64,000 nt of DNA. It comes from Microbacterium sp. SLBN-146. Lineage in GTDB: Bacteria > Actinomycetota > Actinomycetes > Actinomycetales > Microbacteriaceae. Each line of letters starts with the position of its first letter. The first letter of the stretch is position 1. Location: contig NZ_VFMR01000001.1 in assembly GCF_006715145.1 (NCBI RefSeq), forward strand, positions 1,116,001 to 1,180,000. The letters are read 5' to 3'. Below, piece after piece: positions 9,007 through 16,773 of this stretch. Below the pieces are notes generated by a model. It did no database searches. It was given only the letters and a program-made list of their open reading frames with translations, and was not told where the DNA came from. Both the position numbers and the translations under genes were made by a program.

Positions 9007-9135
9007 GGACGGGGCCGGGGCTCGACAGTGCGGGGCCGGGCGGGAGGTGTCGGTTGGGCACAACGCCGGGCGAGGACGGGGCGCCACTCGATTGTCGGGA
9101 ACGTCTAACCAGTTCGTGATCGGCTTGTGGGACAC

Positions 9136-9148
9136 CTACCGTCGGTAG
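9136..9148. promoter_or_regulatory. 13-bp palindrome upstream of acyl-CoA oxidase gene
   Basis: CTACCGTCGGTAG is a perfect palindrome 33 bases before the ATG at 9182. Position and symmetry suit a dimeric repressor site in the promoter of a lipid-degradation gene. No regulator gene is adjacent. Confidence 0.4.
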
Positions 9149-9181
9149 TGACTTTCCTGTCCGCACACCGAGGGGTGCCCC

Positions 9182-11287
9182 ATGGCCGACGCCGCAGTCC
9201 GTCCGAAGAAGCCAGCTACGAACAAGCGCACGCCGGCGGGTGGCGCGCCCACTGCCGCGCACAGCGCCGCCGAGACGGCCGATGCGCGGATCGACGTCGA
9301 CGCCGTCACCGACCTGCTGCTCGGCACCTGGGCCGATACGCGTCGTGAGGCTCGCGAGATGATCAAGGACCCCGCGTTCTGGCGCGTCGACGGGATGCCG
9401 ATGGCCGAGCATCGCGAGCGTGTCCTGTCGCAGCTGCACCTCCTCGTGCAGCACGGCGGATCGCAGCGGGCCTTCCCCAAGGAGTACGGCGGGCTCGATG
9501 ACAACGGCGCCAACCTCGCGGGCTTCATGGAGCTCGTGCTGGCCGACCCGAGCCTCCAGATCAAGTCGGGAGTCCAGTGGGGGCTGTTCGGCTCGGCCGT
9601 CTACCAGCTCGGTACCGAGAAGCACCACGCCGAGTGGCTTCCCGGGATCATCGACCTGACCATTCCCGGCGCCTTCGCGATGACCGAGACGGGGCACGGA
9701 TCCGATGTCGCGGCCATCGGCACGACGGCGACCTACGATCCCGAGACCGAGGAGTTCGTCATCCACACGCCCTTCCGCGGTGCGTGGAAGGACTACCTCG
9801 GGAACGCGGCGCTGCACGGCAAAGCCGCGACGGTGTTCGCGCAGCTCATCACCGGCGGCGTCAACTACGGCGTCCACTGCTTCTTCGTTCCGCTCCGCGA
9901 TGACGAGGGCAACTTCCTCCCCGGCATCGGCGGGGAGGACGACGGCGTCAAGGGCGGCTTGAACGGCATCGACAACGGCCGGCTGCACTTCGACCAGGTG
10001 CGCGTGCCGCGGTTCAACCTCCTCGACCGCTATGGTCAGGTCGCCGCCGACGGCAGTTACACGAGCGACATCGACAGCCCGGGTCGCCGCTTCTTCACGA
10101 TGCTCGGTGCGCTCGTCCAGGGCCGGGTCTCGCTCGACGGTGCCGCCACGACGGGGACCGCGCTCGCGCTCTACATCGCCCTCACCTACGCGAACCAGCG
10201 TCGTCAGTTCGATTCGGGAGCCGGCACCGACGAGATCGTGCTGCTCGACTACGGCAAGCACCAGCGCCGGCTTCTTCCCCTCCTCGCGCAGAACTATGCG
10301 CAGTTCTTCTCCAACGACGAGCTCCTCAAGAAGTTCGACGACGTCTTCAGCGGTCGTGGCGACACTCCGGAAGCCCGCGAAGACCTCGAGACGCTCGCGG
10401 CGGCGCTCAAGCCTCTCTCGACGTGGAACGCGCTGAGCACGATCCAGGAGGCGCGCGAGGCGTGCGGCGGCTCCGGCTTCCTCGCCGAGAACCGCATGGT
10501 GGGCCTCCATCAGGACCTCGACGTCTACGTCACGTTCGAGGGCGACAACAACGTGCTCCTGCAGCTCGTGGGCAAGCGTCTCCTGTCCGACTACGCGAAG
10601 CAGTTCAAGGGCAAGGATGCCGCGGCCCTCGCGCGCTACGCCGTCGGCCACACCGCGGGCAAGGTCTTCCACGGCGCCGGTCTGCGCCAGCTCGGCCAGG
10701 CCGTCACCGATCTGGGCTCGACCGCCCGCTCGGTCGAACTCGGACTCCGCGCCGACCAGCAGCAGGAGCTCCTAACGGAGCGCGTGCAGCAGATGGTCGC
10801 CGATGTCGCGGGAGCGCTGCGCCCGGCATCCAAGCTCTCGCCCGGCGAAGCGGCGAAGGTTTTCAACCTGCATCAGGCGGAGCTCATCGAAGCGGCGAGG
10901 GCGCACGGCGAACTGCTCCAGTGGGAGGCCTTCACCGACGGGCTGGACCGCGTCGAGGACGCGGGTACGCGGCAGGTGCTCACGTGGCTCCGCGACCTCT
11001 TCGGGTTGCACCTCATCGAGAAGCACCTCGCGTGGTACCTCATCCACGGCCGTCTGTCGACGCAGCGTGCGGCGGCGGTCTCGCGCTACATCGACCGGCT
11101 CACCGCGCGGCTTCGCCCGCACGCACAGGACCTCGTCGATGCGTACGGATTCGCTCCCGAGCACGTGCGCGCACCGATCGCTTCGGGTGCCGAGCAGGCC
11201 CGCCAGGACGAGGCGCGCGACTATTACGCAGCGCTGCACGCCTCGGGCGACGCCCCGGTGTCGGAGAAGTCTCTCAAGAAGCGCTGA
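9182..11287 (+). CDS. acyl-CoA oxidase/dehydrogenase family flavoprotein
   Basis: FAD-dependent enzyme for the first step of fatty acyl-CoA beta-oxidation, 701 residues. The length and motifs match the long acyl-CoA oxidase branch rather than the 380-residue dehydrogenases. MTETGHGSDVAAIGTTATYD (about 167-186) is the FAD/substrate loop; GRVSLDGAATTGTALALYIA lies at about 315-334; CGGSGFLAENRM (about 428-439) precedes YVTFEGDNNVLLQLVGKRLL (about 450-469), which carries the catalytic-base region. The N-terminal 30 residues are basic and proline-rich with no signal peptide. Many actinobacterial members are called dehydrogenases, so the electron acceptor is unclear. Single-gene unit with a palindrome in its promoter. 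Confidence 0.88.
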   Translation: MADAAVRPKKPATNKRTPAGGAPTAAHSAAETADARIDVDAVTDLLLGTWADTRREAREMIKDPAFWRVDGMPMAEHRERVLSQLHLLVQHGGSQRAFPKEYGGLDDNGANLAGFMELVLADPSLQIKSGVQWGLFGSAVYQLGTEKHHAEWLPGIIDLTIPGAFAMTETGHGSDVAAIGTTATYDPETEEFVIHTPFRGAWKDYLGNAALHGKAATVFAQLITGGVNYGVHCFFVPLRDDEGNFLPGIGGEDDGVKGGLNGIDNGRLHFDQVRVPRFNLLDRYGQVAADGSYTSDIDSPGRRFFTMLGALVQGRVSLDGAATTGTALALYIALTYANQRRQFDSGAGTDEIVLLDYGKHQRRLLPLLAQNYAQFFSNDELLKKFDDVFSGRGDTPEAREDLETLAAALKPLSTWNALSTIQEAREACGGSGFLAENRMVGLHQDLDVYVTFEGDNNVLLQLVGKRLLSDYAKQFKGKDAAALARYAVGHTAGKVFHGAGLRQLGQAVTDLGSTARSVELGLRADQQQELLTERVQQMVADVAGALRPASKLSPGEAAKVFNLHQAELIEAARAHGELLQWEAFTDGLDRVEDAGTRQVLTWLRDLFGLHLIEKHLAWYLIHGRLSTQRAAAVSRYIDRLTARLRPHAQDLVDAYGFAPEHVRAPIASGAEQARQDEARDYYAALHASGDAPVSEKSLKKR

Positions 11288-11323
11288 CCCCGCGGCATCC
11301 GGGTGCCACGGACGCCACCCGCC

Positions 11324-11392
11324 GCGAGACTGCATCTTCCGGCCGAGACCGCAGGCGCAGACCGCTGCGTCGGCCGGAAGGTGCAGTGTCGC
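11324..11392. repeat. 69-bp inverted repeat between convergent genes
   Basis: Two 23-base arms (11324-11346 and 11370-11392) pair with two mismatches around a 23-base loop; arm core CATCTTCCGGCCGA. It lies between the convergent stops of the acyl-CoA oxidase and DUF4166 genes, where it could act as a bidirectional terminator. Its sequence differs from the 61-bp family. Confidence 0.55.
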
Positions 11393-11417
11393 CGTCAATG
11401 GGGGGGCGGTGCCGCGG

Positions 11418-12032
11418 TCAGTGCGGGGTGGTGCGGGTAGCCCGGGTCGCGTAGGTGAACGAGCCGGCGTAGGCGAAGACGTCGCCGAGGAGGGGCATCC
11501 GCACCCGCACGTCGACGTGCTGTCGGGAGTCCCGCCACGCCTCGTCGACCGTGACGGTCGCGAAGCGGGGGAGAGGAAACCGCAGACGCCCGATGCGGAG
11601 GGCGAGGTGCTCAGACGTCATCCTCAGTCCGCCGTCTTCCACGTCGAGGCGGAACGTCGCCTCGAGCAGGCCGCCGCGTCCGATGCGGTCGACGATGCGA
11701 TCGCCCCGTGCCGCCATCATGTCCTGCATCGTGCGCGTCCGGTCGCGGAGATGGAAGGACCGGATGCCGCGCAGAGCCCCCTGCGCATCGCCGGTGTTCA
11801 CGACGGTGAAGGCGACATCACGCTCGTACTCCGGGAACAGGATGTGCAGGCGCGCCAAGACAGCGAAGACCGGCCAGAGCCCACGGCGTCGGAGGCCCGC
11901 GGCCGCGAAGGTGCCGTGGCCCACGCCCTCGGTGCCGGGCGGCAGGGCGCCGAAATAGTCCGTCAGGCGGGGATCGAGATCGCCGAACCTCGGGCCGAGC
12001 ACCCGCTCGTAGACCGAGGTCGAAGGACGCAT
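11418..12032 (-). CDS. DUF4166 domain protein
   Basis: 204-residue protein of a family with no assigned reaction. SVYERVLGPRFGDLDPRL at the start, the GHGTFAAAG and RSFHLRDRTRTMQDMM stretches (about residues 39-47 and 89-104), and a C-terminal beta-rich lipid-binding-like half support the family. DUF4166 is often adjacent or fused to NAD-dependent epimerases, and a TIGR01777 oxidoreductase is divergently transcribed here. I chose the ATG at 12032 over the GTG at 12041 because a TAGGGT box at 12045-12050 would start transcription close to 12038. A 16-base palindrome in the shared 46-base gap suggests joint control of both genes. Confidence 0.82.
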   Translation of the reverse strand: MRPSTSVYERVLGPRFGDLDPRLTDYFGALPPGTEGVGHGTFAAAGLRRRGLWPVFAVLARLHILFPEYERDVAFTVVNTGDAQGALRGIRSFHLRDRTRTMQDMMAARGDRIVDRIGRGGLLEATFRLDVEDGGLRMTSEHLALRIGRLRFPLPRFATVTVDEAWRDSRQHVDVRVRMPLLGDVFAYAGSFTYATRATRTTPH

Positions 12033-12051
12033 GCCATTCACGGTACCCTAA

Positions 12052-12067
12052 ACTGAACACGTTCAGT
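12052..12067. promoter_or_regulatory. palindromic operator ACTGAACACGTTCAGT in a divergent promoter
   Basis: Perfect 7-base arms ACTGAAC / GTTCAGT separated by two bases, in the 46-base gap between divergent genes. It overlaps the region where both promoters must lie and ends just before the plus-strand ribosome-binding site CAGGAG (12068-12073). This is typical of a TetR-type repressor site, but no such gene is adjacent. Confidence 0.6.
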
Positions 12068-12078
12068 CAGGAGTCCTC

Positions 12079-13077
12079 ATGGCCGGGAAACGACGCGCCG
12101 TCATCGCGGGAGCGTCCGGATTCATCGGGCGTCACCTCGTCGAGGCCTTCACCGAGGACGGGTACGAGGTCACGACGATCGGCAGGCGCGGGAAGGCGAC
12201 CTGGTCGGATCCCGCATCGATCGCGCGCGCCGTCGACGGTGCCGAGGTCCTCGTCAACCTCGCAGGCAAGTCCGTCAACTGCCGCTACAACGACGCCAAC
12301 CGCAACGAGGTGTACCGCTCGCGGATCGCGACGACCGCTGCGCTGCGGACAGCCGTCGCGGCAGCCGAGCATCCGCCCGCTGTCTGGTTCAACGCGTCGA
12401 CGGCGACCATCTACCGGCATGAGATGGACGAACCGCACACGGAGGCGGACGGTGTGCTCGGCACGGGCTTCTCCGTCGATGTCGCCCGCAACTGGGAGCG
12501 GGAGTTCTTCGCCGGTGACCTCCCTGGAACCCGCCGCGTCGCGCTCCGGATGGCCATCGTCCTCGGAGACGGCCCCGCGACGAATCTGCTCGCGCTCCTC
12601 GCGCGTACCGGGCTCGGCGGCCCGCACCTCGACGGATGGTGGCCGCAGCACCGCCGCTATCGCGGCATCGGCCCGACGCCGACGGGGGACGGTCGTGCGC
12701 CCCACTACGACACGCGCGGGCGCCAGCGGTTCAGCTGGATCCACGTCGACGATGTCGTGGGGGCAGTCAGGTTCCTCCGCGAGAGGAACGACATCGCCGG
12801 CGTCGTCAACCTCGCGAGCCCCCACCCCTCCGACAACCGGACCCTCATGAGGACGCTGCGCCGCATCGTGGGCGCCCCGTTCGGACTTCCCATCCGGCGC
12901 TGGATGCTGGAGCCCGCGATGTGGGTCGTCCGCACCGAACCCGAGCTCGTGCTGAAGAGCCGCTGGGTCGTGCCCGGTGTCTTGACGGCGTCGGGATACC
13001 GTTTCGCGCACCCCCGCCTCGACGACGCTCTGCGGCTGGCCGTCTCGCCGCGACAGCGTGTCGGAGCCCGCACCTAG
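12079..13077 (+). CDS. TIGR01777-type NAD(P)-dependent epimerase/oxidoreductase
   Basis: Extended short-chain dehydrogenase, 332 residues. The Rossmann glycine motif GASGFIGRHL is at residues 11-20, LVNLAGKSVNCRY (about 58-70) is the family signature, and a C-terminal helical DUF1731-like region follows. The usual Tyr-x3-Lys pair is not evident, as is common in this family; NASTATIYRH (about 104-113) occupies its place. The start is an ATG with ribosome-binding site CAGGAG six bases upstream. Divergent from DUF4166, sharing an operator. The substrate is unknown. The stop TAG forms part of the -10 box of the next gene. Confidence 0.87.
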   Translation: MAGKRRAVIAGASGFIGRHLVEAFTEDGYEVTTIGRRGKATWSDPASIARAVDGAEVLVNLAGKSVNCRYNDANRNEVYRSRIATTAALRTAVAAAEHPPAVWFNASTATIYRHEMDEPHTEADGVLGTGFSVDVARNWEREFFAGDLPGTRRVALRMAIVLGDGPATNLLALLARTGLGGPHLDGWWPQHRRYRGIGPTPTGDGRAPHYDTRGRQRFSWIHVDDVVGAVRFLRERNDIAGVVNLASPHPSDNRTLMRTLRRIVGAPFGLPIRRWMLEPAMWVVRTEPELVLKSRWVVPGVLTASGYRFAHPRLDDALRLAVSPRQRVGART

Positions 13078-13080
13078 GCT
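13075..13080 (+). promoter_or_regulatory. -10 box (TAGGCT) six bases before the tag GTG
   Basis: TAGGCT, GAGCGC, GTG, overlapping the preceding stop codon. It fits a leaderless start for tag. No -35 match is visible, and read-through from the upstream gene is also possible. Confidence 0.4.
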
Positions 13081-13086
13081 GAGCGC

Positions 13087-13659
13087 GTGAATCACGACGT
13101 ACGGATCGGTCCCGACGAGATCGCGCGGTGCGCGTGGGTCGGAGACGATGCCGAGTACCAGCGCTACCACGACGAGGAGTGGGGCCGTCCGCTCCACGGC
13201 GATCAGAAGCTCTTCGAGAAGATGGCGCTCGAGGGATTCCAGGCAGGTCTGTCGTGGATCACGATCCTGCGCAAGCGCCCGCGCTTCCGAGAGGTCTTCG
13301 AAGGCTTCGATCCCCGGGTCGTCGCCGAGTTCTCCGATGACGACGTGGAACGACTCATGACGGATGCCGGGATCATCCGCAACCGCGCGAAGATCCAGGC
13401 CACGATCTCCAACGCCCGCATCGTCCGCGACCTCGCGCCGGGAGAGCTCGATGCCTTCATGTGGTCGTTCGCACCTCCTTCTCGACCGCGGCCCACCTCG
13501 TTCGCCGAGGTGCCGGCGACGACGGCGGAGTCCGATGCCATGAGCAAGGCGCTGCGCGCCCGTGGCTTCCGCTTCGTCGGCTCGACGACGATGTACGCGC
13601 TCATGCAGTCGGCAGGCATGGTGGACGACCACGTCGAGGGCTGCTGGCGCGCGAGCTGA
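13087..13659 (+). CDS. tag: DNA-3-methyladenine glycosylase I
   Basis: Base-excision repair enzyme that removes N3-methyladenine from alkylated DNA, 190 residues. RCAWVGDDAEYQRYHDEEWG (residues 14-33) contains the N-terminal zinc Cys and His; LEGFQAGLSWITILRKRPRF (about 48-67) is the helix-hairpin-helix approach with the conserved glutamate; the C-terminal GMVDDHVEGC (178-187) provides the second His and Cys of the zinc snap known from E. coli Tag. All four zinc ligands are present, so the enzyme should be active. GTG start, nine bases after the upstream stop. Confidence 0.95.
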   Translation: MNHDVRIGPDEIARCAWVGDDAEYQRYHDEEWGRPLHGDQKLFEKMALEGFQAGLSWITILRKRPRFREVFEGFDPRVVAEFSDDDVERLMTDAGIIRNRAKIQATISNARIVRDLAPGELDAFMWSFAPPSRPRPTSFAEVPATTAESDAMSKALRARGFRFVGSTTMYALMQSAGMVDDHVEGCWRAS

Positions 13660-13716
13660 TGCCGAGGCATCCGTCATGGTGAATACTCCCCATCGGCAGC
13701 CGGGGGTTCTCGCCCC

Positions 13717-13722
13717 TAGGCT
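13717..13722 (+). promoter_or_regulatory. promoter -10 box (TAGGCT) of the WXG-like operon
   Basis: TAGGCT about 21 bases before the ATG at 13744, with a purine-rich ribosome-binding site AAGGGGGGA (13732-13740) between. The stretch GAATACTCCCCAT upstream (13681-13693) resembles the palindromes before the two giant surface-protein genes. Confidence 0.5.
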
Positions 13723-13743
13723 CGCAACAGCAAGGGGGGAACC

Positions 13744-14031
13744 ATGGCCGACGTCGATCTCGATCTGACGGCGATCCGACTCGCGAAGACGCGGGTCGAG
13801 AACGCACTCACGACGTTCTCCGGAGCCGAGCGGGTGGGCGACGACCTCGCCGACCTGACCGGCGAGCATCGCCTTGCCGGCACCGTGCGCGACTTCGCGG
13901 GCAACTGGGACTACAACCGCGGCAAGCTCGAAGAGCAGCTCACCGCGGTCCGCGACTGGCTCGCGGCGATCGACGAGACCTACACCGAACTGGATGCCGC
14001 GATGGCCGAGCCCGGGGGTGACGGGCCGTGA
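13744..14031 (+). CDS. WXG100/EspC-like small helical protein
   Basis: 95-residue protein predicted to be all-helical. It resembles small ESX/type VII substrates and chaperone-like partners: two long helices with NWDYNRGKL (about residues 57-65) in the middle and an ITD-like C-terminal helix ending DETYTELDAAM. No exact WXG turn is present, so assignment is by shape, size and context. It is the first gene of a four-gene operon, has a strong ribosome-binding site, and its stop overlaps the next start by four bases, implying equimolar synthesis with the membrane hydrolase. It could be a cognate partner of the N-terminal helical domain of that protein. Confidence 0.6.
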   Translation: MADVDLDLTAIRLAKTRVENALTTFSGAERVGDDLADLTGEHRLAGTVRDFAGNWDYNRGKLEEQLTAVRDWLAAIDETYTELDAAMAEPGGDGP

Positions 14032-15650
14032 GTTCGGGGTTGGCGGTCGAGTTCGAAGACGTCTTCTGGGGGCGCCCCGCCGAGCTCGAGACGCGCGCGA
14101 GGGGACTTCAGGCCACCGCCGACGCCATCGACCGTGCCGCCGACGCGCTGCTCGACCTCGTCGACGGACAGCGCAGTGAGGCGACCGACGAGGTCACCGT
14201 CGCGGCGGAGGAAGCCTCGGCGGGACTCCGCCGCGCCCGCCGGCGTTACGCGGGCACGGCCACGGCGCTCACGACCTTCGCCGTCGACCTCGCCCCGCTG
14301 CAGGCGCGCGCCCGCACGGCCGTCGAGGACGCCGACTTCCATCAGGATCGCGTCTACCGACTCGAGCGGGAGGTCTACGACCTCGAGGGCGACGTCCTGC
14401 GCGCGGATGCGGCCGGTGACCCGACGGCGAGCATCGACGACGACCTGTGGAACGCGCGGAACGGTCTGTCGCACTCGATGGGCGAGGTCGCGGCGGCGCG
14501 GACGACCCTCCACGACGTGCGTCGGCTCATCGGCGAGGCAGCGGACCGCGCCATCCGTGCCATCGAAACCGCGATCGAACACGGGGCGGACTCGTTCGGC
14601 GACAACTGGAATCAGTTCTGGGAGGGGGTCGGCGACTTCTTCGAGATGGTCGGCGAGTGGGCCTCGGGGGTGCTCGCGGTCGTCGTCGACGCCCTCATGG
14701 AGGCGCTCAGCGCGCTCGTCTCGGTGCTCGTCGTGCTGGCCCTGCTGCTCGTCGCCGCACTCGTCCTCGGACTCGTCTTCGCGACCTTCGGGCTCATCGG
14801 TCTTCTGCTCCTCGGGGGAGCGCTCGCGACCCTCATCCTCGCCGTCGGGATCGCCGAGACTCTCCGCAGCCCCCAGCGGCAGCGCGCGCAGACGGAGTCG
14901 ACGGCCCCCACGGGGGATGCCGCGACGGATGCCGCCAACGACGCGCTCGAAGCGCGCGACTACCAGGGGATCATGGCGGATCTCGCCGAGCAGGACGCCC
15001 GCGGCGGCGAGGGCAAGACCGAGATCCGGGTCGTCGCGATCCGTGATGCGGCGGGGAACATCGTTTCGTGGCGCATCCAGCTCCCCAGCACGCAGAACTG
15101 GAGCCTGACGAACTCGGACGGCGCGCTCAACGACGCGCGCGCCGACGTCATGCTGTCGATGTTCCCGGGCGTCCCGACGCAGTACGAGCAGGCGGTGTGG
15201 GACGCCATGACGGAGGCGGGGGTCTTCGAGAGCGAAGCGCCGATCATGTTCACGGGCTGGTCGCTCGGCGGCATGATGGCCGGCGATCTCGCCACCGACC
15301 CCCGCGTCGCCGACCGCGTCGAGTCGGTCTTCAGCGCCGGATCCGCCATCGACAAGCACTACAGCGCGATGCCGCCCGGAGTTCGTGTCACGCAGATCAA
15401 CAATGGCATCGACCCCGTGCACACGCTCGAGTTCCTCGGTCTCGACCCGATCGATTCGCTCCGTCACCTCGACCCGGACTGGCAGACGTACCGTCCGCTC
15501 ACGTGGCCGATGCACGACGCGGGAATGTATGGTGCAGAAGCAGAGCGCTACCTGCCCGAACCGCGCCCCGGCGACGAGATCTTCTTCGCCGCGGAAGGTT
15601 CCGGCAGCTACGAGGAGGTCTACGTTGCGCAGTACACGCGGGGGTCATAG
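14028..15650 (+). CDS. membrane-anchored alpha/beta-hydrolase with N-terminal WXG-like helical domain
   Basis: 540 residues in three parts: an N-terminal coiled, highly helical region (1-200) of the kind seen in putative type VII-secreted proteins; a strongly hydrophobic region of two or three membrane segments (about 213-285); and a C-terminal alpha/beta-hydrolase (about 320-540) with nucleophile elbow TGWSLGGM (Ser near 412), VESVFSAGSAIDKHY after it and a likely histidine in TWPMHDAGMY (about 495-504). The GxSxG motif suggests an active lipase or esterase. It starts with a GTG that overlaps the upstream gene. The operon contains no ESX ATPase, so secretion is not shown. Role unknown; envelope lipid hydrolysis or a contact-dependent effector are both possible. 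Confidence 0.7.
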   Translation: MSSGLAVEFEDVFWGRPAELETRARGLQATADAIDRAADALLDLVDGQRSEATDEVTVAAEEASAGLRRARRRYAGTATALTTFAVDLAPLQARARTAVEDADFHQDRVYRLEREVYDLEGDVLRADAAGDPTASIDDDLWNARNGLSHSMGEVAAARTTLHDVRRLIGEAADRAIRAIETAIEHGADSFGDNWNQFWEGVGDFFEMVGEWASGVLAVVVDALMEALSALVSVLVVLALLLVAALVLGLVFATFGLIGLLLLGGALATLILAVGIAETLRSPQRQRAQTESTAPTGDAATDAANDALEARDYQGIMADLAEQDARGGEGKTEIRVVAIRDAAGNIVSWRIQLPSTQNWSLTNSDGALNDARADVMLSMFPGVPTQYEQAVWDAMTEAGVFESEAPIMFTGWSLGGMMAGDLATDPRVADRVESVFSAGSAIDKHYSAMPPGVRVTQINNGIDPVHTLEFLGLDPIDSLRHLDPDWQTYRPLTWPMHDAGMYGAEAERYLPEPRPGDEIFFAAEGSGSYEEVYVAQYTRGS

Positions 15651-16113
15651 AGCCGGCACGGTGGTGCGCATCGCGACGGTCACGGCGGTTGTCGTCGGGG
15701 CGCTGAGCCTCGTCGGCTGCGCTGCCGATCCCGATCTCGCGCCCTTGGAGTCGCGGCTCGCCGAGATCCCGGGGGTCAACGGAGCCTTCACGTGGGTCAC
15801 CCATTCGGGTGCGCCCTGGAACACGCAGGTCCAGGTGCTGCTGTTCGTCGACGAACCGACCGAGGGCGGTCTCGTCGACGCCGTTCGCGGTGCCGCGCCC
15901 GCCATCGTGGATGACGCCGCTGCGTCGCAGCATCCTGTCGGCATCTGGTTCGTCGACGGCGACCGCGCCGACTACGCGGACAGAGACGCAGCCTCGGCCG
16001 ACGCCATGGCGATCTTCCCCTCGGTCTTCGAGACGCTCGGACTGAACGGCAGCGGCGGGCGGATGCTCACGGTGTCGTCCGATGACATCGAGCGGATCGC
16101 GGGCGGGCAGTGA
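15625..16113 (+). CDS. small predicted lipoprotein
   Basis: 162 residues from a TTG start that sits seven bases after a good ribosome-binding site GAGGAGGT (15611-15618) inside the upstream gene; a GTG at 15661 is the alternative. The N-terminus has a basic n-region (RSTRGGHR), a hydrophobic core and lipobox SLVGC (about residues 27-31), so it should be exported and lipidated. The mature part has no family I recognise. The 26-base overlap with the hydrolase gene means coupled translation, and the product may sit at the membrane beside it, perhaps as a modulator or immunity-like partner. That is inference from position only. Confidence 0.75.
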   Translation: MRSTRGGHRAGTVVRIATVTAVVVGALSLVGCAADPDLAPLESRLAEIPGVNGAFTWVTHSGAPWNTQVQVLLFVDEPTEGGLVDAVRGAAPAIVDDAAASQHPVGIWFVDGDRADYADRDAASADAMAIFPSVFETLGLNGSGGRMLTVSSDDIERIAGGQ

Positions 16114-16745
16114 CGGATGCCGCGGGACAGAAGCACCCGCCGCGGCTGACCTTCCAGCTTCCCGGGCGTTGGCTCGCGGTCGACCCCCGCGACGAGGCCG
16201 CAGCTTTCGCGGAGGTGGACGTCGTCGTGCGCGACGTCGTCGGACCGGCAGACGACGCCGTTCTCGCGCGGCGCCGCCTCCGGGATCAGTTCCGACGAGC
16301 TGTCGTGGCCGCGCGCGCTGCGGGAGCGCACGGGATGTTCCTCTGCCTCGAGATCGTGCCGGACCTCGCCACTCCGGCATCCCTTACAGTTCATGCCCCC
16401 GAGGGCATGCGCATGACGCCCGCGATCGGAACGACCCCGACCGCCGTGCTTGCGACGCTGGAGGAGAGCTTCCGCACGCTCGAGACGGACGGCATCGACA
16501 CGGCGCAACGACTCGACGGGCCGCGGGCGAGCATGCTGCGTCTGGAACGGCTGCGCGAGGAGCGCGTCGAGGAAGATGGCGTCTGGGCTGTCTCGACGAG
16601 CCTCGAGGTCGACTACTGGTTCGCCGTTCCCGGGTCGAAGCAGGTCGTGCTGGCGAGCTTCGCGACCCCGCTCGGCGAGATCCGCGGCGCGATGCGGAAC
16701 CTGTTCGACTCGATCGCGCTCGCGGCGGCGTTCGAGACGGAATGA
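16110..16745 (+). CDS. unknown cytoplasmic protein, last gene of WXG-like operon
   Basis: 211 residues with no signal peptide or membrane segment, from a GTG overlapping the lipoprotein stop by four bases. Composition is acidic and mixed alpha/beta. FQLPGRWLAVDPRDEAAAFA at the start and VDYWFAVPGSKQVVLASFAT (about residues 171-190) look like strands of a small globular fold, and the LFDSIALAAAFE tail is a helix. The spacing of these segments is reminiscent of small ESX-associated helper proteins, but I cannot name a family. Its fixed place in the operon argues for a role with the membrane hydrolase and the small helical protein. Confidence 0.7.
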   Translation: MTDAAGQKHPPRLTFQLPGRWLAVDPRDEAAAFAEVDVVVRDVVGPADDAVLARRRLRDQFRRAVVAARAAGAHGMFLCLEIVPDLATPASLTVHAPEGMRMTPAIGTTPTAVLATLEESFRTLETDGIDTAQRLDGPRASMLRLERLREERVEEDGVWAVSTSLEVDYWFAVPGSKQVVLASFATPLGEIRGAMRNLFDSIALAAAFETE

Positions 16746-16773
16746 CGGCGGGCGCCCAGCGTGTGATCGCAGG

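Noticed and set aside
6751..9135. 794-codon minus-strand frame opposite recQ
   Set aside because: Composition typical of an antisense reading; recQ motifs are on the plus strand.
13678..13743. Riboswitch or structured leader before the WXG-like operon
   Set aside because: Only a short GGGG/CCCC pairing is visible; too little sequence for a known riboswitch.
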